From NCBI RefSeq assembly GCF_029910655.1, contig NZ_CP123897.1:4701547-4765546 (forward strand): 64,000 nt of DNA, read 5' to 3'. The position numbers and the translations under genes were made by a program. Below the pieces are notes generated by a model, which searched no databases, was not told where the DNA came from, and saw only the letters and a list, made by a program, of their open reading frames with translations. Every line of letters starts with the position of its first letter. Positions within the stretch are counted from its first letter, which is position 1. This document shows positions 21,647-29,169 of this stretch, one piece after another. The DNA comes from Methylomonas sp. UP202 (GTDB taxonomy: Bacteria > Pseudomonadota > Gammaproteobacteria > Methylococcales > Methylomonadaceae).

Positions 21647-22960
21647 CTAAACCCGAGCCGGAGTACAGGTGACGTCGCTATCGGTTTCCGATAACGATAC
21701 CGCCAACGCACAATTGGCTTGCACATTAAGTGCGGTCACTATCGGATCGACAACGGGATCAATTGCAATGAGCAGAATGATAGCTACACTGCTCGGTAAT
21801 CCCAACGGATCAAGAATCATCGCGATCATACTCAAAGCCACCATACTCGGCGCACTCGACGAAGCCACGCCGGCCAGTATCGATCCCATAAAAATAATCA
21901 AAAGTTGCTCAAAACCAAGCTCCGCACCATAGATTTGCGCAATGAAAATGCTGGATATCGCAAATTGCAATACAGATGCCGGAGGATTGATCGTAGCCCC
22001 TAACGGAACAATCAAATCCGAAACATTTTCATCAACTTGCAAATTATCTTTCAAAGCAGCCAACGCGGAAGGAATAGTAGCGAAACTGCTAGCGGTACCC
22101 AACGCGACAATCATAGGCTGCCGCAATCCGGAAACCGTTTGCCAATAAGATAATCTGTGCTTTAATTTCCACCAAATAATTACACTGTAAACGATTATCG
22201 TAACCACGCATGCGATATAAATATATTGTATCAATTTAACGGTGGCCCAAACGATATCGATACCCACTTGGGCAATTTGTCCGGCAAATAGGCATAACAA
22301 ACCAAACGGCAATAAATGCATCATCCAGCCGATAATAGATAAAAACACATGGTAAAACGCATTCACTACCGCCAAAGCGGTTTTATTGGCTTCGGTATCT
22401 ATCATACCCATGCTAATACCGATCAGTATCGAAAAAAACAAAATTGCCAACGTGTCGCCTCTATCGAGCGAGCTAAAGATATTCTCCGGAATGATCGCTT
22501 GAGCATAGGAAAAAACAGTCGGCTTTTGGACTTCCGGCGGCGCCGTTACACTCAATTCTGAACGATTAATAGTCTTACCCAGCGTAACTTGGGCATCGTG
22601 TTGCAATCCGTCCCCAGGATGCCCAAGAACCCCGAACGCCACGCCTACGCTGCTGGCAATAACCAAGCCTAAAAACAAAAAACTACCCAGCCTCGAAAGC
22701 TGGCTTTTTTTTATGCCCGAAACAAACAAATTACCCAGACCGGATATCACTGCCGATATCAGAATCGGCAATACCAACATCTGCAGCAACCTTAAATATA
22801 AGGTACCTATCGGAAGCAGTTGCCCAGCTAACGACTTATCGAATATGCCAATAGCCACACCGGAAAAAACACCGCCAAAGATCACCCACGGACTCAGCAA
22901 CCAGTTTTTTTGAGGCTTAAATGAGGCTATTTTTAAAAAAAAACGCTTAAATAAACACAT
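21647..22960 (-). CDS. Divergent DAACS-type (glutamate/dicarboxylate:cation symporter fold) transporter
   Basis: 437 residues with the hydrophobic pattern of the SDF/DAACS family: several N-terminal membrane helices (IFGGVFSGVAIGIF, MLVLPILISAVISGLG), an HP1-like SSFATIPSALAALKD, a TM7-like LGATINPPASVL and a TM8-like IDPVVDPIVTALNVQAN. Known relatives (GltP, DctA, GltPh) import acidic amino acids or C4-dicarboxylates with Na+ or H+. Here TM7 NMDGT is replaced by NPPAS. In TM8 the Arg that binds the substrate carboxylate (GltPh R397) aligns with Val, and the last ion-binding Asp (D405) aligns with Asn, while the two earlier Asp are kept. Substrate and coupling are therefore likely to differ from the classical members. 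It is the last gene of the accessory block, 105 bases after the solute-binding protein gene. No clear ribosome site precedes its ATG. Confidence 0.85.
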   Translation of the reverse strand: MCLFKRFFLKIASFKPQKNWLLSPWVIFGGVFSGVAIGIFDKSLAGQLLPIGTLYLRLLQMLVLPILISAVISGLGNLFVSGIKKSQLSRLGSFLFLGLVIASSVGVAFGVLGHPGDGLQHDAQVTLGKTINRSELSVTAPPEVQKPTVFSYAQAIIPENIFSSLDRGDTLAILFFSILIGISMGMIDTEANKTALAVVNAFYHVFLSIIGWMMHLLPFGLLCLFAGQIAQVGIDIVWATVKLIQYIYIACVVTIIVYSVIIWWKLKHRLSYWQTVSGLRQPMIVALGTASSFATIPSALAALKDNLQVDENVSDLIVPLGATINPPASVLQFAISSIFIAQIYGAELGFEQLLIIFMGSILAGVASSSAPSMVALSMIAMILDPLGLPSSVAIILLIAIDPVVDPIVTALNVQANCALAVSLSETDSDVTCTPARV

Positions 22961-23065
22961 TGTTGTTAATAAATACCGTATTCCCTAGCGACGGAGGCTG
23001 CCCGCCCCCAATATGCAACTTAGATGGGAAATATATAAACAGCCAATAGATATAAAAATATCAAA

Positions 23066-23890
23066 CTACTGAATATTCGAATATTTCGCATTCAATTCCG
23101 ATATAAAATTATTTTTGGCGTGTTGGATGTATAAATTGAGCCATGCCAACAAGTGAGTATCCCGCCAGTTTACCGCCATCGCCAAAGTATCTTCGCTTTT
23201 CTTGATAAACTCCGACTTTAAAAACAAACTATCTTCAGGATGCTGCTTGCTCCAATTCATAACCTCTACTTCGTCATAAAGAAAAGCCAGCACTTTTGCT
23301 TTCTTGGTGTTTTCTATTCCTTCGGCCACACTGTCGTAACTAACAACCCCAGCCAGCGGAAATATTTTAGCGGCAAAGTCCACATAAGAACTGCCTTTTA
23401 AAACACCAATTTGGATACCGTTTTGATTTAATAATCGCTCGATTTGATTAAAGTCCGGATGATCCTTATATGCGGATAACTTCAGGCGGTTAATCAGCAG
23501 CGCTTGTCTCAGCGACCAATAGGGAACGGTAAAGCGCACCATCATCGCTCTATCCAAAGTATCGCTTAACGAGCTAATTCCGACATCCGCTTTTCCTTGG
23601 GCGATAATTTGAGCGACCTCGTCAAAAGTCCTGGCTTCTCTGTTTAAAACCAGCTTTACATTCAATTTTTCCGCGATATCTTGTGCGATTTCAATATCAA
23701 TCCCTTTAAGTTGTTGGTTGCTCACCCTCTCGCAAAACAGAGGCACGTCATCGTAATACATCGCAACGATTAATTCGCCGCGCTGTTTGATACGCATAAT
23801 GTCGGAAGGCATTAAGCTGGAATCGTCGGCAACCGCTCCAAAAATCATAAAAAACAGCGACAAAAACAATTTAAAATTTAAATGACGCAT
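23066..23890 (-). CDS. Periplasmic family-3 (amino-acid type) solute-binding protein
   Basis: Type-3 extracellular solute-binding fold: IMRIKQRGELIVAMYYDD, then GIDIEIAQDIAEKLNVKL, FDEVAQIIAQGKADVG and MVRFTVPYW are the usual landmarks. I place the start at ATG 23890, which gives a clean signal peptide (RHLNFKLFLSLFFMIFGAVA) and about 274 residues; this ATG overlaps the last 20 bases of the upstream outer-membrane protein gene, so the two are translationally coupled. An upstream in-frame start would add 30 residues without signal character. Such proteins normally deliver amino acids to an ABC importer, but no permease or ATPase of an importer is present nearby, so it may act as a sensor or as a binding partner of the barrel protein. 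Ligand unknown. Confidence 0.85.
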   Translation of the reverse strand: MRHLNFKLFLSLFFMIFGAVADDSSLMPSDIMRIKQRGELIVAMYYDDVPLFCERVSNQQLKGIDIEIAQDIAEKLNVKLVLNREARTFDEVAQIIAQGKADVGISSLSDTLDRAMMVRFTVPYWSLRQALLINRLKLSAYKDHPDFNQIERLLNQNGIQIGVLKGSSYVDFAAKIFPLAGVVSYDSVAEGIENTKKAKVLAFLYDEVEVMNWSKQHPEDSLFLKSEFIKKSEDTLAMAVNWRDTHLLAWLNLYIQHAKNNFISELNAKYSNIQ

Positions 23891-25274
23891 AAACCATAGT
23901 TTGAATCCACATTTCATTGCCACCGCCAAATACCTGCTTCCCGCCTTTGTTTGGGATAAATGTTTCGATGCCCGCGGCAATATCTACAGCGTCGCTTACG
24001 GCCCAATCAGCGACTAAATCAACTTCATTACCGTAGTCGGATGAACTGACACTCCATACCGCCGGATCGTCCAGCTGGTAATTCAAATAAATTAAATTAA
24101 CGGTAACGCTTTCAGTCGGCGACAACACCAATCTCGTAGTATTAGTGATAAGATCGGTATTATCAAATATAAACTCGCCATTAATTTCACCTTGAAACCA
24201 AGTGCCCCAAGTTTTAAACCCGAAATTCATGAAGTCAAAACCTCTTTGCATGTAAGCATAGCGATAACTTAGCGTCGGCTGCCAAGGAGTTTCTGAAAAA
24301 CGGTATTCAATTTGACCAAAACCGCCGGAAATGGATTTTTCACCCATATCCCCGTACCAATAAAGAGTCGGATTATTCGGATCAACGTCGGTTAACTTAT
24401 TGTTAAGCTGATAAACATATTCAGTGCTAATCGATAAATCAGGCAATTCATGCGGCAATGGCTTAAAGTCCAACCGAAAGTCATACGCATCGGTGACAGC
24501 AGTCAAACTGCCACCATAATGATCATCGTTAATATAGCTGAATCCGACATTAACAACATCCTTATAATTATATTCCATATTCATCCCTGTATATCTCTTC
24601 CGATTCTCCGGATTTCTGGGATTGTTTTCCAAATAAAAGCCTTCGAATTTCAGGCCTTTGAAGTTAATGCGGGCAATCAGTGTATTGACAAAGACCGTTC
24701 TCGAGCCTATCCAATAAGAACCTCGAAAACCACCATCGTCGGTACCGTTTGCCAATAACAAGCCGGTTCCCAACTTGTAATCTTGAGACCCGGCTGAAAA
24801 GTCAATCGCGTCCTGTCCCAATGCTTCAAATAATTTGCCGGACTTCCAGCCGATATGCATTTGTTCCGCCATCATCCATTCTTTAAAGTCCGGGTAAGGG
24901 GCATAATCATCTCTAGAGGAATGTGGGTGCCCCCTAAAAGTAATACCAGAAGGATCGTGTCCAAGCATCGCGCTATAAATCATACTAAAATCGCTGTATA
25001 GCTGACTGCCCTCGCCCAGATTCAGCCCCCCGCGTATTTCCGGCTCGAAAGTATGTTCCCAATAAATATTACTTAACTTATCCGCGCCAGGGTCTCCGGA
25101 GCGTTCGTTAATTTCCCCCAAGGCCGCCATTTGAACTTGCATTCTGCCGGAAAGAAAGCCATATTCTCCTTGATACACAGAATATTCCGCGCTTGCCGAA
25201 GACGCCGTCAGCGAAATAGTAATAAAAAAAATCCGCCGCCATGGATTTTGGTTTAAAAATGAATTAATCTTCAT
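23871..25274 (-). CDS. Outer-membrane beta-barrel protein, alginate-export-like porin
   Basis: About 467 residues starting at ATG 25274, which overlaps the stop of the Cys-rich gene by 11 bases. A signal peptide ends near SASAEY. The rest alternates hydrophobic and polar residues in strand-sized stretches rich in Tyr, Phe, Trp and Gly, and the chain ends in Phe (YASFKF), the usual C-terminal signal for outer-membrane insertion. Landmarks such as WEHTFEPEIRGGL, a central WYGDMGEKSISGGFGQIEYRF and FNTLIARI-like strands recall alginate-export-type or related anion porins, but I am only moderately sure of the family. Inferred role: passage of a small solute or of the cluster product across the outer membrane. 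It is coupled to the downstream solute-binding protein. Confidence 0.75.
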   Translation of the reverse strand: MKINSFLNQNPWRRIFFITISLTASSASAEYSVYQGEYGFLSGRMQVQMAALGEINERSGDPGADKLSNIYWEHTFEPEIRGGLNLGEGSQLYSDFSMIYSAMLGHDPSGITFRGHPHSSRDDYAPYPDFKEWMMAEQMHIGWKSGKLFEALGQDAIDFSAGSQDYKLGTGLLLANGTDDGGFRGSYWIGSRTVFVNTLIARINFKGLKFEGFYLENNPRNPENRKRYTGMNMEYNYKDVVNVGFSYINDDHYGGSLTAVTDAYDFRLDFKPLPHELPDLSISTEYVYQLNNKLTDVDPNNPTLYWYGDMGEKSISGGFGQIEYRFSETPWQPTLSYRYAYMQRGFDFMNFGFKTWGTWFQGEINGEFIFDNTDLITNTTRLVLSPTESVTVNLIYLNYQLDDPAVWSVSSSDYGNEVDLVADWAVSDAVDIAAGIETFIPNKGGKQVFGGGNEMWIQTMVYASFKF

Positions 25275-25872
25275 CTTCAGGCGTGCTTGTTGCAGTATAA
25301 CCAGCTTGATTGCTCGTCCATTCCATGCAAACATAATCTACGGAAAACTCGGTGGGCAGCGTAATTTCCAATAACTCTTCCGGCGACATTTCCAATACAG
25401 CCTGATTGTCGAATTTATATGGAAACGGTTTATAACCAACGAAATCGCGACTTAACGCGACAATTCGCTTTAAGGTACCTGGAAAACGCTTTTCCCACGC
25501 TAACGCGGCTGTCTGTACCGAACGCATTTTATCGATTAAATATTTATTGGGAATTGGGCACTTCCGATGATCGGCAACTAAAAACTTTGTCGCTGTTTCA
25601 TTTGCCGGAAAAAGCGGGTACCAAGAACAGTCCATAGGCTTAAAATCCCCGTTTTTACAAGGCTTTGAACATATAGCGTGAAGATTGTCTTGAAAAGCCA
25701 AATGATCGGTTTTCAGATCTACTTCGCCAGCCAACTCATATTCACCAGGCAACAGCATAATCCAATTACCACCGCGGAATTTACAGCAGGCGTATCCGCA
25801 GAGCGCTTGGCGCTCCATGCATGCCGAGAAAACACCGTCATCATTTAAAACTGTATTTCCCGTGTTGTACAT
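25264..25872 (-). CDS. Cys-rich protein of unknown function, possibly metal-binding
   Basis: 202 residues without signal peptide or membrane segment. The N-terminal half is rich in cysteine: CMERQALCGYACC around residues 18-31, then CSKPC and DCSWYPLFP around 88-105, and CPIPNKY further on. Arrangements of this kind resemble YkgJ-like zinc/iron-chelating or Fe-S proteins, which is only a resemblance. The C-terminal tail is acidic (PEDED). The gene begins 70 bases after the small membrane-protein gene and its stop overlaps the start of the outer-membrane protein gene, so it belongs to the accessory operon. No function is assigned. It could be a redox or metal-handling cytoplasmic partner of the transport proteins next to it. 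Confidence 0.7.
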   Translation of the reverse strand: MYNTGNTVLNDDGVFSACMERQALCGYACCKFRGGNWIMLLPGEYELAGEVDLKTDHLAFQDNLHAICSKPCKNGDFKPMDCSWYPLFPANETATKFLVADHRKCPIPNKYLIDKMRSVQTAALAWEKRFPGTLKRIVALSRDFVGYKPFPYKFDNQAVLEMSPEELLEITLPTEFSVDYVCMEWTSNQAGYTATSTPEDED

Positions 25873-25942
25873 AAACCGCTATTGACCTATTTAAGCAATG
25901 CCATAACCGAGGATGAATAAATGTGTAACAGTTAGATATTGA

Positions 25943-26110
25943 TTACTTATCCTTCACGACATCCGAAGCGCATAATAAAATTATTCCGATGAATGGGGTG
26001 AACAGCAAAGAACCGAATAAATACCCCCAAAAGCCAAACTTTTTATTTCTCCCCAAAAACGCGATAAACCAGCTGACAAGCACATAAACTAGCGAAATTA
26101 CGATTACCAT
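25943..26110 (-). CDS. 55-residue small membrane protein
   Basis: An ATG at 26110 follows the stop of the LivJ-like gene by eight bases and has a strong AGAGGGG site six bases upstream. The reading frame gives MVIVISLVYVLVSWFIAFLG, a short basic turn (RNKKFG), a second hydrophobic stretch ending IIGIILL-like, and a charged end VVKDK: two membrane helices with a basic loop. The coupling to its neighbour and the ribosome site make it a real gene despite its size. I do not recognise a family. Small two-helix proteins often regulate or stabilise larger membrane complexes, and the SPFH and anchored binding proteins encoded just upstream would be candidate partners; that is inference. Confidence 0.72.
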   Translation of the reverse strand: MVIVISLVYVLVSWFIAFLGRNKKFGFWGYLFGSLLFTPFIGIILLCASDVVKDK

Positions 26111-26118
26111 AAACCCCT

Positions 26119-27306
26119 CTATTCGACCAGGACAAAACGCCCATCAACTATCTGCTTGATATATATTTCTTTATTGCTAGCCAAGCCATTTTTGTCAAAA
26201 AAATATCCGCCGTAACCTTGCGCGTAACCATATTTCAACGTTGAAGCCACTTGAATAGGGTTGCTGCTCCCGGTCTTTTGAATAGCATCGGCTAAAACCC
26301 GTATCGCCTCGTAGCCCTGATAAGCGCTATAGCTACCCTCTACGCCATATGTGCTCTTGAATTTTTCGTTAAATTCATTTTTTCCCGAAAAAATCGATGC
26401 TACATAGGTTTGATTCGCAGTTTGGTTAGACCAATCCCATATTTTTAGGATATCCAGACCGTCCCCTCCAATAATCGGCTTATTAACCCCCATTTCACGC
26501 AATTGCTCAATCATTTTAGCCGCATGCTCTTCCGCAGCCGCCATCACAACCGCGTCAAAATCCTTATTCATCAAATCGTAAATCATTCCTTTATAATCGG
26601 ATTGCTCCACGAAAAACGATCGAGCGGCTACGATTTCCAGCGGTGGCTCAACTTGGGCGGAAAAACGCTGATACAAATTTAAACCATACAAATTCCTAGA
26701 AAATACCAGCAAAAGCTTATTCCAGTTTCTTTCCTTAGAAAATTTAATTAATTTACCAACAAAAAATTCCTCGGTTGGAATAATGCTAAAAGTATATATA
26801 AAGTTATGCTCCGTCAACAAATCAGCAGTGGCTGCCGTAGAAATGAATAAAATACCGTTATATTCGTAAGTAATCGAGGCTGGTATTGCGGATGCCGAAG
26901 AAGAATGCCCTACGACCGCGACAATTTTATGATCCTCCGCGATGCTTAGCCTCGAGTCCTGCGCACTATCATCAGTCGTATCGTCATACTCGTGAATAAC
27001 CAATTTAGCCTTAACCTTTTTATCATCCAATTTAAGCACAAGCCCTTGTTCATTTACTTCCTTTACGGCAAGGTTAACGCCATCCATAAAAGCTCTATCG
27101 CTGTCCAGCCAAACCGCTGCGACATGAATCTCGCCATCCCCTTGATTAGCAATGTCCGAACGCGTATTCAACGAATAGTCGTAGGTTAATGTGTACGAAA
27201 AAAAGCCTCTGTAAATTCCAAAAGAAATACCGAAAAATAATACAACGTGAAAAATGGTCCGTAAAGTTGCCTTTATATTTCTAAGTATACTAACCTGTAT
27301 GCGCAT
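26119..27306 (-). CDS. Membrane-anchored LivJ-like periplasmic binding protein
   Basis: 395 residues. An N-terminal hydrophobic segment (about residues 17-38, after basic residues) has no obvious cleavage site and probably anchors the protein in the inner membrane. The rest is a type I periplasmic binding fold of the branched-chain amino-acid/leucine-binding kind: a core beginning HVAAVWLDSDRAFMDGVNLA, VAVVGHSSSASAIPAS, ILFISTAATADLLTE, KLLLVFSRNLYG, PIIGGDGL and YSAYQGYEAIRVLADAI. Such proteins bind small polar ligands, for ABC importers or, when anchored, for sensing. No Liv permease genes are present. The ATG lies two bases after the SPFH gene stop, so the two are surely co-expressed. Confidence 0.85.
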   Translation of the reverse strand: MRIQVSILRNIKATLRTIFHVVLFFGISFGIYRGFFSYTLTYDYSLNTRSDIANQGDGEIHVAAVWLDSDRAFMDGVNLAVKEVNEQGLVLKLDDKKVKAKLVIHEYDDTTDDSAQDSRLSIAEDHKIVAVVGHSSSASAIPASITYEYNGILFISTAATADLLTEHNFIYTFSIIPTEEFFVGKLIKFSKERNWNKLLLVFSRNLYGLNLYQRFSAQVEPPLEIVAARSFFVEQSDYKGMIYDLMNKDFDAVVMAAAEEHAAKMIEQLREMGVNKPIIGGDGLDILKIWDWSNQTANQTYVASIFSGKNEFNEKFKSTYGVEGSYSAYQGYEAIRVLADAIQKTGSSNPIQVASTLKYGYAQGYGGYFFDKNGLASNKEIYIKQIVDGRFVLVE

Positions 27307-27308
27307 CT

Positions 27309-28130
27309 TTATTGCCCGGACTCACCACCAATGATAATAGGCAATTGATTACCGCCATTACCAATAATGACAGTTTTCGCATTATTCGATTCAGCTAATG
27401 CACGCGTCGCCTCTATACCCTTCCATTTCAAAACGTCATTATTCAAAGATTGACTGATTCGAGTATTGTAGTTATATATCCCATCCGCCTCGATTTTCTT
27501 TCTTTCCGCCTCCTGCGTTTCTCTCGCCAACTTATATTGATAGGCTTCGGATAATTGCTTCTGCTCGATCTTTGCCTCAATTGCATCCTCGACTTGTTTG
27601 GGTAAGATTACTTGCTGTAAAACAACATCCTGAATATAAATGTAATTTTTTTCTACTTCGGACGCCGCTTGAACGATAATGTTATGCAGACTTTCCCCTT
27701 TGGTCGTATAAATATCACTAACAGAGGTTTTACCGGCATGTACCCGAAGCGTATGATCAACTTCCGGTATAACAATTTTTTCCAGGTAATCCGGTCCAAT
27801 TTTTTGATGCAATATACCGACCGAATCACGCTCCGGATAGTAGCGTATCGAAACTATAAGCTCTATTCTTAATCCTTCTTGAGTAAGCACCGAGAGTGAG
27901 TGTCCTTGTTGCTGAACCCTAGTGTTGTAAATCGCCATAGAGTTCCAAGGAAAAATTATGTGGAACCCTTCCTTATACACTCTATCGGTAACGGTACCGC
28001 CAGCGAACCTCTTATATAGAACGCCCGCCTCACCCGCCTTGATAGTAATAAACATCGTCTGATAAAAATACGCAACGACTAATAAAACAATAATCGTAGA
28101 GGTGATTACGGCAGGTAGAAAGCGCTTCAT
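27309..28130 (-). CDS. SPFH-domain protein, prohibitin family
   Basis: 273 residues: one N-terminal membrane helix (about 7-28), then the SPFH core (ITIKAGEAGVLYKRFAGGT, YKEGFHIIFPWNSMAIY, VLTQEGLRIELIVSIRY, VDHTLRVHAGKTSVSDIY), and a charged coiled-coil stretch (about 185-225, KIEQKQLSEAYQYKLARE). The C terminus is short and glycine-rich. Prohibitin/HflK-C-like proteins assemble into large rings or cages on the inner membrane that organise lipids and enclose membrane proteins or proteases. This gene starts the tight accessory operon and sits just after a strong terminator, so it probably has its own promoter in the region 28131-28186. It may scaffold the anchored binding protein and the small membrane protein encoded next to it. 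Confidence 0.88.
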   Translation of the reverse strand: MKRFLPAVITSTIIVLLVVAYFYQTMFITIKAGEAGVLYKRFAGGTVTDRVYKEGFHIIFPWNSMAIYNTRVQQQGHSLSVLTQEGLRIELIVSIRYYPERDSVGILHQKIGPDYLEKIVIPEVDHTLRVHAGKTSVSDIYTTKGESLHNIIVQAASEVEKNYIYIQDVVLQQVILPKQVEDAIEAKIEQKQLSEAYQYKLARETQEAERKKIEADGIYNYNTRISQSLNNDVLKWKGIEATRALAESNNAKTVIIGNGGNQLPIIIGGESGQ

Positions 28131-28180
28131 CGTTTAAATTGAGCTCAGAGTTAAATATGAAGCTCATGCCTCAAAGGAAA

Positions 28181-28234
28181 TTAAAAATGAGCCAATCGCG
28201 GTCAGTCGTTGATAACGAACCGCGATCCGCTCAT
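28181..28234 (-). terminator. Strong intrinsic terminator after the DUF697 gene
   Basis: Three nested stems share one axis: ATGAGC/GCTCAT (28187-28192 with 28229-28234), ATCGCGGT/ACCGCGAT, and TCGTT/AACGA closed by a GAT loop. On the minus strand the hairpin is followed directly by TTTTTAA. It ends the DUF697 transcript and separates it from the SPFH operon. The plus-strand side has a shorter T-rich tail (TTATATTTTT), so it might work in both directions. Confidence 0.85.
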
Positions 28235-28259
28235 CGTTATATTTTTAATTCTCAAAAGA

Positions 28260-28748
28260 TCAGGCAGTTACTTTTTTAGCGTCAGAGGATGCCGCCACGG
28301 CTTTACCCTCTTTAAATTTTTCGGAATAGTAGGCTCTAACTTGTTCTGGGTCGAATGTCAGAAAAGTACCGCCCGATTCAAAATGTTGAATAAAGACTTT
28401 ACCAACCGCATAAGTCGAGGCACCGGCAATCAACGGCAAACTCACCGCACCGACCGTTGAACCGACAACCGGTATCGATTTAAATAAACTCATGACCAGT
28501 GGCGTTACCGAAGTCGGAAAGCTACCACCTATTAAAGCGGCCAAAGCATTTTTGCCCTTACCCTCCATAAAAGTCACGCCATAAAGATGGCTTAATCTTC
28601 TCAGCATCTCCAGTTGTATACCGGATACCGCCAAAAAATCAAAAATAGGCACTGGCACTAAACCAGCAGCCATCGAAGCATACATGCTTTTCTTTACCAA
28701 ATCATGAGCAGCATCTATTGCATTATCAGTTTTTACTAAGTCAGTCAT
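28260..28748 (-). CDS. DUF697-type membrane-associated protein
   Basis: About 162 residues from the ATG at 28748, which has AGGTG nine bases upstream; an earlier in-frame ATG at 28781 would add 11 residues. The pattern AHDLVKKSMYASMAAGLVPVPIFDF, LEMLRRLSHLYGV, GGSFPTSVTP, SIPVVGSTVGAVSLPLIAGASTYAVGKVFIQHFESGG is that of DUF697 (the YcjF-like hydrophobic module often attached to dynamin-like or Era-like GTPases). It contains two or three hydrophobic hairpins and no GTPase domain of its own. Biochemical role unknown. It is transcribed alone, between the lipoprotein gene and the terminator, and is probably membrane-associated. Confidence 0.8.
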   Translation of the reverse strand: MTDLVKTDNAIDAAHDLVKKSMYASMAAGLVPVPIFDFLAVSGIQLEMLRRLSHLYGVTFMEGKGKNALAALIGGSFPTSVTPLVMSLFKSIPVVGSTVGAVSLPLIAGASTYAVGKVFIQHFESGGTFLTFDPEQVRAYYSEKFKEGKAVAASSDAKKVTA

Positions 28749-29169
28749 TACATCACACCTCGGTAATTTGCGAAAAATCAAACCTCACTGCTATTCAACA
28801 AATCGATACATCGATAGCAAGCAAGACGAAATATTACAATTCATGACAAAAGGCGGTGTACGCATAACAGAATGCAACCGAACATTGCCACGACTCCTCT
28901 ACAATAAGCAACCCAATACCAATTGCTTAACACTTTTATTCAAACTATCAATATCAAACCTCCTTCAGAAACAGCCACTTCTAAAACACCACCAGTATTT
29001 TCCATTCTTTAAAATGCGAAAGATGGAATAAAAACCATGCTCCAGATATTGCCAATCGTTACTACCAAATATTGATATCCTCCATTAGAGAGAGAATTTA
29101 AAATATAACCTCCATACTTTAGAAACAACTCAATAAATTCGGTTTTATATCGATTGCGATGTATTGACC
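28749..29169. other. Gene-free stretch upstream of DUF697
   Basis: About 420 bases, rich in A+T, with no convincing gene. It probably holds the promoter of the DUF697 gene on the minus strand. A near-palindromic pair ATCGAT-AC-ATCGAT lies at 28802-28815, about 55-67 bases before the start. Several GGAGG-like hexamers (minus strand, about 28960, 29080 and 29110) are not followed by usable reading frames. Confidence 0.4.

Noticed and set aside
23891-23980. Longer N terminus (30 extra residues) for the family-3 binding protein
   Set aside because: The extension is the out-of-frame reading of the barrel gene end and hides a good signal peptide; the ATG at 23890 is the better start.
28768-29031. 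Plus-strand frame of 87 codons in the gap right of the DUF697 gene
   Set aside because: It starts with TTG without a ribosome site, has no recognisable domain, and covers the probable promoter of the DUF697 gene.
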